A stretch of DNA of 64,000 nucleotides from Lysobacteraceae bacterium SCN 69-320. GTDB lineage: Bacteria > Pseudomonadota > Gammaproteobacteria > Xanthomonadales > Rhodanobacteraceae. Shown here piece after piece: positions 44,479 to 52,964 of this stretch (its first letter is position 1; each line of letters opens with the position of its first letter). A model generated the notes under the pieces. The model was given only the letters and a program-made list of their open reading frames with translations, was not told where the DNA came from and did no database searches. The position numbers and the translations under genes were made by a program. Location: NCBI GenBank assembly GCA_001725155.1, contig MEFP01000002.1, positions 289,050 through 353,049 of the forward strand, in the 5' to 3' direction.

Positions 44479-45552
44479 TCAGTCTTCGACGAACAGCACG
44501 CGCTTGGTCATGCCGCAGGTCAGATCGTAGGCGATGGTGCCGGCGCGATCGGCGATTTCCTCGACCGGCAGCTCGTCGCCCCAGAGCAGCACGCGGTCGC
44601 CGACGCGCGCGTCGGGCGCCTGGCGCAGGTCGATGGTCGTCAGGTCCATCGACACGCGGCCGACGATGGGCACGCGCCGGCCGCGCAACAGCACCGGCGT
44701 GCCGGCCGCGGCGCTGCGCGGATAGCCGTCGCCGTAGCCGATCGCGATGACGCCGACGTCCATGTCCTCCGGGCATTCCCAGGTGCCCGCATAGCCGATC
44801 CGTTCGCCGCGGCGCAGGCGGTTGATCGCGATCAGCCGCGTGGACAGGCTCATGGCCGGCGCGAAGCCGAGGTCGCGGCCGCTCTTGCGGTTGACGACCG
44901 ACAGGCCGTAGAGCAGGCCGCCCGTGCGCACCCAGTCGCCGTGCGCCGCCGGCCAGCCGAGCACGCCGGCCGAATTGGCCAGGCAGCGCGGGCCGGGCAG
45001 GTCGCGCGTGGCCGCTTCGAAGCAGGCGATCTGCTCGGCGGTCGTCGGGTTGTCGAATTCGTCGGAGGCGGCGAAGTGGGTCATCAGCACGACGTCGCGG
45101 TCGACCGAGGGCATGGCCTGCAGACGTCCGTAGACCTCGCGCACGCGTTCCGGCGCGAAGCCCAGGCGATGCATGCCGCTGTCGATCTTGAGCCAGACGC
45201 GCAGCGGGCGCGGATCGCGATCGGCGGCGAGCCAGGCCAGCTGCGCGTCGTGATGGATCACCGCGTCCAGGCGCAGGCGGCGCAGCTCGGCCAGGTCGGC
45301 GGCTTCGTCGGGGCCTGACAGCACGATGATGCGCTGCCGGTGTCCGGCCGCGCGCAGGCGCTGGCCGTCGGCGATCGCGGCGACGCCGAACGCATCGGCG
45401 TCGGCGAGGATGCGTGCGACCCGCTCCAGGCCATGGCCGTAGCCGTCGGCCTTGACCACGGCGACGACTCTGGCGCCCTGGCTCAGCCGGCGCAGCTGCG
45501 CCAGGTTCGCACGCAGCGCGGCCGATCGGATGGTGGCGGTGGCGGAACGCAA
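44479..45552 (-). CDS. alr: Alanine racemase
   Basis: A 357-residue PLP enzyme that makes D-alanine for peptidoglycan. It has the PLP lysine motif VVAVVKADGYGHGL (K34), the HFA region MTHFAASDEFDN, and the second catalytic site RIGYAGTW with its Tyr. The start is uncertain. TTG 45552 (LRSATATIRSAALRANL) matches the family N-terminus, while the only ATG in frame (45663) would add a 37-residue Arg/Pro-rich extension with no family resemblance. Neither has a strong ribosome site. It follows dnaB, a common order. Confidence 0.9.
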   Translation of the reverse strand: MRSATATIRSAALRANLAQLRRLSQGARVVAVVKADGYGHGLERVARILADADAFGVAAIADGQRLRAAGHRQRIIVLSGPDEAADLAELRRLRLDAVIHHDAQLAWLAADRDPRPLRVWLKIDSGMHRLGFAPERVREVYGRLQAMPSVDRDVVLMTHFAASDEFDNPTTAEQIACFEAATRDLPGPRCLANSAGVLGWPAAHGDWVRTGGLLYGLSVVNRKSGRDLGFAPAMSLSTRLIAINRLRRGERIGYAGTWECPEDMDVGVIAIGYGDGYPRSAAAGTPVLLRGRRVPIVGRVSMDLTTIDLRQAPDARVGDRVLLWGDELPVEEIADRAGTIAYDLTCGMTKRVLFVED

Positions 45553-45724
45553 GGGCAGTCGCTCAGTCGGGAAGGGAGGCGCGGCGGCCGGATGTCGGCG
45601 GTGTGCAGGGCGGTGCCGGCGTTCGCGGCGGTTGGCCGCGACGCGGGTACGGACGTTCGCCATGCGGCGCTGCGTCGCGCGCGCGGTGCGGATCAGGTCT
45701 TCGCATGCGCCGCGTCCGCGCGAC

Positions 45725-47113
45725 TCATTCGTAGGAGCCCAGATAGTTGTCCGAGGCGTAGTTCTCGAACTTCGTGTAGTGGCCGAGGAACGTCAGCTTG
45801 ATGCTGCCGGTGGGGCCGGAACGCTGCTTGCCGATGATGATCTCGGCCAGTCCCTTGTCGGGGGAATCCTGGTTGTAGTAGTCGTCGCGGTAGATGAACA
45901 TGATGACGTCCGCGTCCTGTTCGATAGCGCCGGATTCGCGCAGGTCGGCCATGACGGGACGCTTGTCCTGGCGCTGTTCCAGAGAGCGGTTCAGCTGCGA
46001 CAGCGCGATCACCGGCACGTTCAGTTCCTTCGCGAGGGCCTTCAGGCTGCGCGAGATTTCTGAAATTTCGGTGGCGCGATTCTCCTTGTTCCCGGGCACC
46101 TGCATGAGCTGCAGGTAGTCGATCACGATGAGACCGAGGTCGTGCTCGCGCTTGAGGCGGCGGCAGCGCGCGCGCAGCTCGCCGGGCGACAGCGCGGGCG
46201 TGTCGTCGATGAAGATCTTGGCTTCCGACAGCAGGGTGATCGCGCTGGTCACGCGCGGCCATTCCTCTTCCTGGATGTCGCCGTTGCGCAGATGCTGCTG
46301 GTTGATGCGGCCTACCGAGGAGATCAGGCGGAACGCGAGCTGCGAGGCCGACATTTCCATCGAGAACACGGCGACCGCGCGCTTGGTCTTCATCGCGGCG
46401 TACTCGGCCATGTTCAGCGAGAACGCGGTCTTGCCCATGGCCGGGCGCGCGGCGACGATGATGAGGTCCGAAGGCTGCAGGCCGGCGGTCATCTCGTCCA
46501 GATCGGTGAAGCCGGTCGGCATGCCGGTGACGGTGCCGCGGTTCTCGAAGCGGTGATGCAGGATCGCGAACGCGTCCTTGACCGCCGTGCGCATCGGCAC
46601 GAAACCCTGGCGCCCGCGCGCGCCGGCCTCGGCGATGCGGAACACGCTCTGCTCGGCGACTTCGAGGATTTCCTGCGTGCTGCGGCCTTCGGGCGCGAAG
46701 CCGTTGCCGACGATCTCGGTACCGGCGTCGATGAGCTGACGCAGCACGGACTTTTCGCGCACGATGTCGCAGTAGGCGATGATGTTGGCCGCGCTCGGCG
46801 TGGTATTGGCCAGCTGCAGGATGTAGGCCGTGCCGCCGACGAGATCGGCCAGGCCCTGCGACTCGAACCATTCGCCGAGGGTCACCGCGTCGCAGGGCAT
46901 GCCCTTGTTCGACAGTTCGGTGATCGCGCGGAAGATCACGCGATGGTCCTTGCGGTAGAAGTCGTCCTCGGTGAGACGATCGGCGACCTTGTCCCAGGCT
47001 TCCGGAGACAGCATCAGGCCGCCCAGTACGGCCTGTTCGGCGTCGACCGAATGCGGCGGCACGCGCAGGCTGTCTATGCGTTGAGAGGGTTTGCGATCGG
47101 GTGAGGCGGCCAT
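45725..47113 (-). CDS. dnaB: Replicative DNA helicase DnaB
   Basis: A 462-residue hexameric helicase that unwinds the replication fork. It has the N-terminal collar domain (SVDAEQAVLGGLMLSPEAW), a linker helix, then the RecA-like domain with Walker A ARPAMGKTAFS, Walker B LIVIDYLQLM, SQLNRSLEQR and the late SGAIEQDADVIMF. The ATG at 47113 has GAGAG about 5 bases upstream; an in-frame GTG at 47140 is less likely. No intein is present. It follows rplI on the same strand. Confidence 0.97.
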   Translation of the reverse strand: MAASPDRKPSQRIDSLRVPPHSVDAEQAVLGGLMLSPEAWDKVADRLTEDDFYRKDHRVIFRAITELSNKGMPCDAVTLGEWFESQGLADLVGGTAYILQLANTTPSAANIIAYCDIVREKSVLRQLIDAGTEIVGNGFAPEGRSTQEILEVAEQSVFRIAEAGARGRQGFVPMRTAVKDAFAILHHRFENRGTVTGMPTGFTDLDEMTAGLQPSDLIIVAARPAMGKTAFSLNMAEYAAMKTKRAVAVFSMEMSASQLAFRLISSVGRINQQHLRNGDIQEEEWPRVTSAITLLSEAKIFIDDTPALSPGELRARCRRLKREHDLGLIVIDYLQLMQVPGNKENRATEISEISRSLKALAKELNVPVIALSQLNRSLEQRQDKRPVMADLRESGAIEQDADVIMFIYRDDYYNQDSPDKGLAEIIIGKQRSGPTGSIKLTFLGHYTKFENYASDNYLGSYE

Positions 47114-47251
47114 GGGACTCTCGCGGCGAGCGGCTGGCACGGCTCCCGATTATCGAGTGACCGTCTCAGCTGTCGAGACAACAAGCTGTTGATAACTGCG
47201 GTATAGGCTGTGCGAACGCGTTCAGCCGCGTCTGCGCAGCACCGCCGGCAC

Positions 47252-47280
47252 AAAAAGAAACGGGCGCCGCGAGGCGCCCG
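47252..47280 (-). terminator. Terminator after rplI
   Basis: An 8-base stem CGGGCGCC/GGCGCCCG (47261-47268 with 47273-47280) with loop GCGA. On the minus strand it is followed by a T-rich tail (TTTCTTTTTG). It lies 26 bases beyond the rplI stop and separates it from dnaB. Confidence 0.88.
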
Positions 47281-47306
47281 TCGATGACACGTGGCGATGC
47301 AGGCGA

Positions 47307-47753
47307 TCAGCCGGCCGTGACGACGACCTTGACCGTGGTCTGCACGTCCGCGTGCAGCTGCACGTGGACTTCGAACTCGCCGACGTGGCGCAGCGGGCCT
47401 TCGCCCATGACCACTTCGGACTTTTCCAGCGGCTTGCCGGCGGCCGTGAAGGCTTCGGCGATGTCGCGCGGGCCGACCGAGCCGAACAGCTTGCCTTCCG
47501 GGCTCGCGTTCGCGCCGATCGTGACGCTGGCGCCTTCCAGGGCGGCCTTGCGCGCTTCGGCGCCCGACAGGATCTGGTTGGCCTTGGCTTCGAACTCGGC
47601 GCGGCGCTTCTCGAACTGGGCGACGTTGTCGGCGGTGGCCGGCACGGCCTTGCCCTGCGGGACGAGGTAGTTGCGGCCGTAACCCGGCTTGACGTTGACC
47701 TTGTCGCCGAGCACGCCGAGGTTCTTCACTTTCTGCAGCAGGATGAGTTCCAT
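47307..47753 (-). CDS. rplI: 50S ribosomal protein L9
   Basis: A 148-residue ribosomal protein. The N-terminal domain [20 protein letters not shown] followed by [16 protein letters not shown] is diagnostic. A long connecting helix ([17 protein letters not shown]) and the C-terminal domain ([13 protein letters not shown]) complete it. It is part of the rpsF-rpsR-rplI unit, with a strong terminator after it. Confidence 0.98.
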   Translation of the reverse strand: MELILLQKVKNLGVLGDKVNVKPGYGRNYLVPQGKAVPATADNVAQFEKRRAEFEAKANQILSGAEARKAALEGASVTIGANASPEGKLFGSVGPRDIAEAFTAAGKPLEKSEVVMGEGPLRHVGEFEVHVQLHADVQTTVKVVVTAG

Positions 47754-47995
47754 GGGATTCTCCGATTCGTTAGCACCTTCGGCGGCGGTCGCGCAGCGGC
47801 GGGCCCGGCTTCGGGTGCAGCGGTGGCTGTCCGAATCGCGATGTCGCTAAACGTCGCGAAACTGTTCGATCAATTCCTCTCCCTCGGATGCAACCGGAGG
47901 AGAAGGGCGTCGCCCGCGTAGCGGGCGACCGGTGCATCAGCTACGGCGTCAACCTCAGTGGTTGTCGCAACCGGTACTGATTTGCTGCGCCAACC
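47754..47995 (-). other. rpsR-rplI spacer with hairpin and duplicated rpsR tail
   Basis: This 242-base spacer is longer than usual for these genes. It holds a perfect 9-base hairpin GTCGCCCGC-GTA-GCGGGCGAC (47909-47929) and a 20-base copy of the rpsR 3' end (47950-47969) that repeats 47991-48010. The hairpin could adjust rplI expression relative to rpsR. Confidence 0.6.
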
Positions 47996-48010
47996 TCAGT
48001 GGTTGTCGCA
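47950..48010. repeat. 20-base direct repeat at the rpsR 3' end
   Basis: CAACCTCAGTGGTTGTCGCA occurs at 47950-47969 and again, 41 bases along, at 47991-48010. The second copy encodes the last residues (CDNH and stop) of S18 on the minus strand, so the first is a downstream duplicate of the coding end. Confidence 0.9.
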
Positions 48011-48220
48011 GTACGGCAGCAGCGACAGGAAGCGTGCGCGCTGGATGGCGACGCCGAGCTGGCGCTGGTACTTGGCCTTGGTGCCGGTGATGCGGCTCGG
48101 AACGATCTTGCCGGTCTCGCCGATGTACTGGCGCAGCGTGTTCAGATCCTTGTAGTCGATCTCCACGGTGCCTTCGGCGGTGAAGCGGCAGAACTTCTTG
48201 CGACGGAAAAACTTGGACAT
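47996..48220 (-). CDS. rpsR: 30S ribosomal protein S18
   Basis: A 74-residue ribosomal protein with [14 protein letters not shown] at the N-terminus and [20 protein letters not shown] in the middle, both characteristic; the end is [18 protein letters not shown] precedes the ATG at 48220. It lies 15 bases after rpsF with no priB between them. Confidence 0.98.
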   Translation of the reverse strand: MSKFFRRKKFCRFTAEGTVEIDYKDLNTLRQYIGETGKIVPSRITGTKAKYQRQLGVAIQRARFLSLLPYCDNH

Positions 48221-48235
48221 GGTGGGCTCCTGGAC

Positions 48236-48643
48236 TTAGGCCGCTTCGGCGTCGTTGTTGTCGGCGTTGCCGCCGAAACTGCCTTCTTCGTCGTCACGAC
48301 GACGGCGATCGCCGCTCTTCTCGTCCTTGGTCTTCATGATGAAGGACTGTTCGGTGACGGCCTCGTCGCGCACGAGGATCAGGTGGCGCAGGACGGCATC
48401 GTTGAAGCGGAAGCCCGACTCGAGCTCGTTCAGCACGGTCTGGCTGCACTCGATGTTCATCAGGACGTAGTGGGCCTTGGCCAGGTTCTGGATCGGGAAC
48501 GCCAGCTGGCGGCGGCCCCAGTCTTCCAGACGGTGAACGGCGCCCTTGTCGCCTTCGATCAGCGCCTTGTAGCGCTCGATCATGGCGGGCACCTGTTCGC
48601 TCTGGTCCGGGTGGACCAGGAACACGATTTCGTAATGACGCAT
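48236..48643 (-). CDS. rpsF: 30S ribosomal protein S6
   Basis: A 135-residue ribosomal protein that binds S18. It shows [20 protein letters not shown], then [20 protein letters not shown] and the [13 protein letters not shown] segment. The C-terminal tail is acidic and Asn-rich ([19 protein letters not shown]), as in species where S6 is glutamylated, though that modification cannot be inferred here. Confidence 0.98.
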   Translation of the reverse strand: MRHYEIVFLVHPDQSEQVPAMIERYKALIEGDKGAVHRLEDWGRRQLAFPIQNLAKAHYVLMNIECSQTVLNELESGFRFNDAVLRHLILVRDEAVTEQSFIMKTKDEKSGDRRRRDDEEGSFGGNADNNDAEAA

Positions 48644-48943
48644 GGAAACTCCTTGTGGATGGCGCAGGGCGGATGCCGCTGCGCGAGCCTCCCGCAGCGC
48701 GGTGAGGCAAGGTCCCCGCAGCCGGAATGGCGTACGGGGTCGCGGATTCTAGCGGCCGCCGGGAAGGCTTGGCAAGTCGTTGAACCGAAAGCACCCGAGG
48801 TCGTGCGGCTGAGTCTGGCACGGTGGCCGGCCGCGGCAGATTTCGGCACAGTCGGCGGGCACCGCCGTGGCGCCTGCAGGCGTCGGGGAAGCGGCGGCGT
48901 CCGGCTCTCTTCTGCCGTTCGAAGCTCATGAGGGATCGCCCCG
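48644..48943. promoter_or_regulatory. Divergent region between rpsF and the TonB receptor
   Basis: These 300 bases must contain the promoters for the ribosomal protein operon (minus) and the receptor gene (plus). I see no recognisable Fur box or other operator and no coding content. Confidence 0.4.
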
Positions 48944-51238
48944 ATGACCCGATTCTCCCGCCGTGCCCGTCGCCTGCGCCCGAGCGCGCTGGCCGCTGCC
49001 CTGTTCATTGCGCTGCCGCCGGCTGCGTCCGCCGAGCCGGCGGAACCGGCCCGCAATACCCATGAGGCGGCCGGGACGGCGCCAGCGCTGGAAACCGTGA
49101 CCGTGACCGCGCAGCGTCGCGCCGAGAACATCCAGGACGTGCCGATGGCGATCACCGCGGTCGAGGCCGACAAGCTGGAGATCCTCGCCTCCGGCGGCGG
49201 CGACATCCGCTTCCTGGCTGGCCGGCTGCCGAGCCTCAACATCGAGTCCTCGTTCGGCCGTGCGTTTCCCCGCTTCTACATACGCGGTCTGGGCAATACC
49301 GATTTCGACCTGAACGCCTCGCAGCCGGTGTCGCTGGTCTATGACGGCGTGGTCCAGGAAAACCCCATTCTCAAGGGCTTCCCGCTGTTCGATATCGACC
49401 AGGTCGAGATGGCGCGCGGTCCCCAGGGCACCTTGTTCGGCCGCAACTCGCCGGCCGGCGTGATCAAGTTCGAATCGGCCCGGCCCGAGCGCGAGTTCGG
49501 CGGCTACGGCAGTCTCAGCTACGGCCGCTACGGCACGGCCAATTTGTCCGGTGCGGTGACCGGCGGCGTCGGCGACAGCGGTGCGCTGCGCCTGTCGGTG
49601 CTGCATCAGCGCCGCGAGGACTGGGTCGACAACACGCGCAACGGCTCCGGCGACGATCTCGAAGGCTATCGCGAGAGTGCAGCGCGCCTGCAATACCGCT
49701 ATGCGCCCGACGACGGCTTCGAGGCGCTGGCCAACCTGCATGCGCGCAAGCTCGACGGCACGGCGCGCCTTTTCCGCGCCAACATCATCCGGCCCGGCAG
49801 CAACGACCTCCTCGGCGGGTTCCGCCGCGACCGCGTGTCGATCGACGGCCGCAACGAGCAGAACCTGGACCAGATCGGCGCCAATCTGCGCCTGCGCCGG
49901 GACCTCGGCAGCACGACCCTGCATTCGATCACCGGCTACGAGAGCGTCGACGCCTACAGCCGCGGCGACATCGACGGCGGCTACGGCGCGGTGTTCCTCG
50001 GCGAGGGCAGTTACGGTCCCGGCCTGATTCCATTCCCGGCCGAATCGGCCGACGGCCTGCCGCATCATCGCCAGCTGAGCCAGGAACTGCGCATCGAGTC
50101 CGACGAGTGGGGGCGCCTGGACTGGCAGGCCGGCGTGTTCGGCTTCGACGAGTCGATCACGGCCGAGACCTTCAGCTACGACACCCTCGCACCGGGCCGG
50201 CCGCCGAACGGCTATGCGACGCAGAAGCAGGACAATCAGGCCTGGGCGGTGTTCGCCTCGGCCGACTACGATCTCAGCGACCGTCTGAAGCTGCGCGGCG
50301 GCCTGCGCTACAGCGACGATCGCAAGGTGTTCGTGGCCGAGCGCGTGACCGGCCCGTTCGGTCCGCCGATCGCGCCGATCCGCGTGAAGCCCAGCGACAC
50401 CGACGTGAGCGGGGATTTCAGTGCGGTCTATCAGGCCGGCGATCAGGTCAATCTTTACGGACGCGTCGCCCGCGGCTTCCGCGCGCCGAGCGTGCAGGGA
50501 CGGCTGATGTTCGCCGACGCGACCCTGCCGAGCGACGAACTCGTGACCGTGGCCCAGTCGGAAACCGTGCTGTCCTGGGAGGCCGGGCTCAAGGCGCAGC
50601 TCTGGGACGACCGCCTGCGCCTGGGACTGGCCTTCTATCGCTATACGATCGACGACCCGCAGCTGACGGCCGTCGGCGGCAACGCGAACATCGCGCGCCT
50701 GCTCAATGCGGACAAGGCGGCCGGCCACGGCGCCGAGCTCGATCTGGAAGCGCTGCTCAGCGAACACTTCCTGGTCACCTTCGGCGCGAGCTGGAATCCG
50801 ACCGAGATCCGCGACCCGAGCCTCGCCGTCGTGCAATGCGCCGCGCCGTGTACCCTGCTCGATCCGCCGGGCAGCGTTGCCGGCACCGTACGCATCGACG
50901 GCAATCCGCTGCCGCAGGCGCCGCGCAACGTGTACAACCTGACCGCGCGCTACGCAGTGCCGGTCGGCGACGGCGAGTTCTTCGTCCATACCGACTGGGC
51001 CTATCGCAGCGAAGTCGATTTCTTCCTCTACGAGTCGGTGGAGTTCATCGGCAAGCCGCTGCTCGAAGGCGGCCTGCGCCTCGGCTACGACTGGCATTAC
51101 GGCGACTACGAACTCGCCCTGTTCGGCCGCAACATCACCGATCGCAAGGTCATCGTCGGCGGCCTGGATTTCAACAATCTGACCGGCTTCCTCAACGAGC
51201 CGCGCACCTGGGGCGTGGAGTTCAAGGCACGTTTCTGA
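48944..51238 (+). CDS. TonB-dependent outer membrane receptor
   Basis: A 764-residue outer membrane transporter for an unknown ligand. It has a signal peptide (about residues 1-29), a TonB box region (LETVTVTAQRRAENIQDVP) and a plug domain with IRGLGNTDFDLN and MARGPQGTLFGRNSPAGVIK. The 22-strand barrel then ends in the terminal aromatic residue (GVEFKARF). The plug and barrel resemble the large group of receptors for sugars, siderophores or aromatic compounds in this order. No transporter or regulator gene is adjacent to suggest a substrate. Confidence 0.93.
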   Translation: MTRFSRRARRLRPSALAAALFIALPPAASAEPAEPARNTHEAAGTAPALETVTVTAQRRAENIQDVPMAITAVEADKLEILASGGGDIRFLAGRLPSLNIESSFGRAFPRFYIRGLGNTDFDLNASQPVSLVYDGVVQENPILKGFPLFDIDQVEMARGPQGTLFGRNSPAGVIKFESARPEREFGGYGSLSYGRYGTANLSGAVTGGVGDSGALRLSVLHQRREDWVDNTRNGSGDDLEGYRESAARLQYRYAPDDGFEALANLHARKLDGTARLFRANIIRPGSNDLLGGFRRDRVSIDGRNEQNLDQIGANLRLRRDLGSTTLHSITGYESVDAYSRGDIDGGYGAVFLGEGSYGPGLIPFPAESADGLPHHRQLSQELRIESDEWGRLDWQAGVFGFDESITAETFSYDTLAPGRPPNGYATQKQDNQAWAVFASADYDLSDRLKLRGGLRYSDDRKVFVAERVTGPFGPPIAPIRVKPSDTDVSGDFSAVYQAGDQVNLYGRVARGFRAPSVQGRLMFADATLPSDELVTVAQSETVLSWEAGLKAQLWDDRLRLGLAFYRYTIDDPQLTAVGGNANIARLLNADKAAGHGAELDLEALLSEHFLVTFGASWNPTEIRDPSLAVVQCAAPCTLLDPPGSVAGTVRIDGNPLPQAPRNVYNLTARYAVPVGDGEFFVHTDWAYRSEVDFFLYESVEFIGKPLLEGGLRLGYDWHYGDYELALFGRNITDRKVIVGGLDFNNLTGFLNEPRTWGVEFKARF

Positions 51239-51418
51239 CCGCCGCGTTGTTCCGTATCGGGAACCTCCGGAACACCGTCGTCCCGACGGTTTTCCGAGCC
51301 GGCGAGTCCGGCGCAGGTCCAGGCTGGTCTGCGCCGATCAAGCGCGCAAGCGCTCGACCGCGAGCGGCACGTCAGCGTGCCGCGGGCACCTCGGCGTTTT
51401 TCGAGGCGCCCTGTCGAC

Positions 51419-51447
51419 GGGGCCGGCCGCGTGCTGCGGCCGGCCCC
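51419..51447. terminator. Strong hairpin between convergent genes
   Basis: A perfect 12-base GC stem GGGGCCGGCCGC/GCGGCCGGCCCC with 5-base loop GTGCT lies between the receptor stop and the DUF1501 stop. There is no T-run on either side, so it may act as a bidirectional transcript-end stabiliser or Rho-assisted terminator. Confidence 0.55.
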
Positions 51448-51461
51448 GCGAGCGGTGCGGC

Positions 51462-52952
51462 TCAGGCCTGCATGAAGCCCAGATCGGCCGTCGGGAAGTT
51501 GATCAGGTTCGGGAAGATCGCGGCCAGGTCGTTGCTGCCGGTCACGCCCATCCAGCGCGCCAGGGTCGCGGCCATCTGGTCGACGCTGGTCGCCGGAATC
51601 GTCTGGCCGCGCGAGAAGCTGATCGCGTTGTTGAGGGTCTGGTCCGGGAAGGTGCCGTAGAGCCGGCCGCCGTTGACCGCCCCGCCCATGACCAGCTGCA
51701 CGCCGCCCCAGGCATGGTCCGAGCCGTTGCCGTTGGAGCTCAGGGTGCGCGCGAACTCGCTCATCGTGAACGCGGTCACCTCGTTCTGCGCGCCGATCTC
51801 GCCGAGCGCGGTCCAGAATGCGGCCAGCGCCTGCGAGACGCGGTTCAGCAGTGCGCCGTGGCCGTTCTGGTTCGTCGCCATCAGGCCGTCGTGCAGGTCG
51901 AAGCCGCCCAGGCGCACGTAGTAGATCTGGCGCTGGTGCCGGATCTGGCCGCTGGATTCGCGCGAGATCCTGATCATGCGCGCGACCATCTTGAGCTGGT
52001 CGGCCAGCGAGTTGCCGGTAGGAAACACCGTGGTCACGTTGCCCGAACCGTCGGTCGCGGTCAGCGCGGAGTTGACGAGGTCGTAGAGGTCGCGGCCGCG
52101 CTTGAATGTGCGCGCGTATTCCTGGGTCAGCAGCGACGGATTGCCGGTGTCGGACAGCAGCAGGTCCAGCGCGCCGGCGCGCTGCGAGCCGTAGGTGCCG
52201 CCGGTGCTGCTGGCAGAGTTGTAGATGTTGCTCAGACCGGTCAGGCCGCCCGAGGACATCTGGTACGGAAACGTGCTGTCACCGACCTCGAAGCGGTTGG
52301 AGCCGGCCAGCGAGATGCACGGCGACAGGGCCTGGTTGACGTTGTTCAGACGCGTGCGGTCGGCGACGAGGCCGCCCCAGCCGGCATTGCTCGCACTCGT
52401 GCGCGCCAGATGCCATAGGTTTTCCTGGTCGTTGTGCGAGTACAGCTGCGGCGGGCGCAGGGCCGGCGTGTTGTTGTATTCGGTCTTGGTGATCGGCCTC
52501 ACCAGAGTGCCTACGTTGGCGATGAACGCGAGCTTGTTCGCGCGGTAGATCGTCGCGAGGTCGCTCATGCCGGTGGGGTAGGTGGCATTGCCCGGATTGA
52601 CCGCATACTGCGCGCCGGTCGCGCTGTCGGTGATCTGGAACTGCGCGGTCAGCGCGGCGCGGTCGATGGCCAGACCGCCGGCGTTCGTCGTCGCGTTGTA
52701 GACGCCGCCGCGCGCGGCGGCATAGATGCCGTGGCGCGTCGTGTCGTACGGGATCAGCATGTTCCACGAGTCGTTGCCGCCGGCCAGGTAGACGCAGACC
52801 AGTGCGCGATAGCCGGCGACCGAGCCCTTGTCGGCGGCCAGCGCCGAATTCACGAGGCGCAGCTGCGGCAGCAGTGCCGAGGCGCCGCCGGCGCAGAGCG
52901 TGAGGCCGAGCTGCTGCAGGAAGCGCCGGCGTTTGAGTTCGTTCTGTTTCAT
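51462..52952 (-). CDS. DUF1501 family exported protein (Tat-type signal)
   Basis: A 496-residue protein of the sulfatase-like DUF1501 family. The N-terminus ELKRRRFLQQLGLTLCAGGA looks like a Tat signal (RRRFLQ), suggesting export in folded form. Family segments are VCVYLAGGNDSWNMLIPYDT, then YVRLGGFDLHDGLM and TMSEFARTLSSNGNGSDHAW, which hold the Asp/His residues expected for a metal centre. Its partner, a DUF1800 protein, is encoded 12 bases upstream in the same operon; the pair recurs in many genomes, and its role is unknown. Confidence 0.9.
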   Translation of the reverse strand: MKQNELKRRRFLQQLGLTLCAGGASALLPQLRLVNSALAADKGSVAGYRALVCVYLAGGNDSWNMLIPYDTTRHGIYAAARGGVYNATTNAGGLAIDRAALTAQFQITDSATGAQYAVNPGNATYPTGMSDLATIYRANKLAFIANVGTLVRPITKTEYNNTPALRPPQLYSHNDQENLWHLARTSASNAGWGGLVADRTRLNNVNQALSPCISLAGSNRFEVGDSTFPYQMSSGGLTGLSNIYNSASSTGGTYGSQRAGALDLLLSDTGNPSLLTQEYARTFKRGRDLYDLVNSALTATDGSGNVTTVFPTGNSLADQLKMVARMIRISRESSGQIRHQRQIYYVRLGGFDLHDGLMATNQNGHGALLNRVSQALAAFWTALGEIGAQNEVTAFTMSEFARTLSSNGNGSDHAWGGVQLVMGGAVNGGRLYGTFPDQTLNNAISFSRGQTIPATSVDQMAATLARWMGVTGSNDLAAIFPNLINFPTADLGFMQA

Positions 52953-52964
52953 CGCGGCGGATCC

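Noticed and set aside
45553..45663. A 37-residue N-terminal extension of alanine racemase from the ATG at 45663
   Set aside because: The extension is Arg/Pro/His-rich, has no ribosome site and no counterpart in the family; the TTG at 45552 fits the conserved start better, although this is not certain.
48644..48943. A possible Fur-type operator before the TonB-dependent receptor
   Set aside because: I looked for an AT-rich inverted repeat of that type and found none; the receptor's substrate therefore stays open.
51419..51447. Classic Rho-independent terminator between the TonB receptor and DUF1501 genes
   Set aside because: The hairpin is perfect, but no T-run follows on either strand, so I list it only as a strong hairpin of uncertain terminator function.
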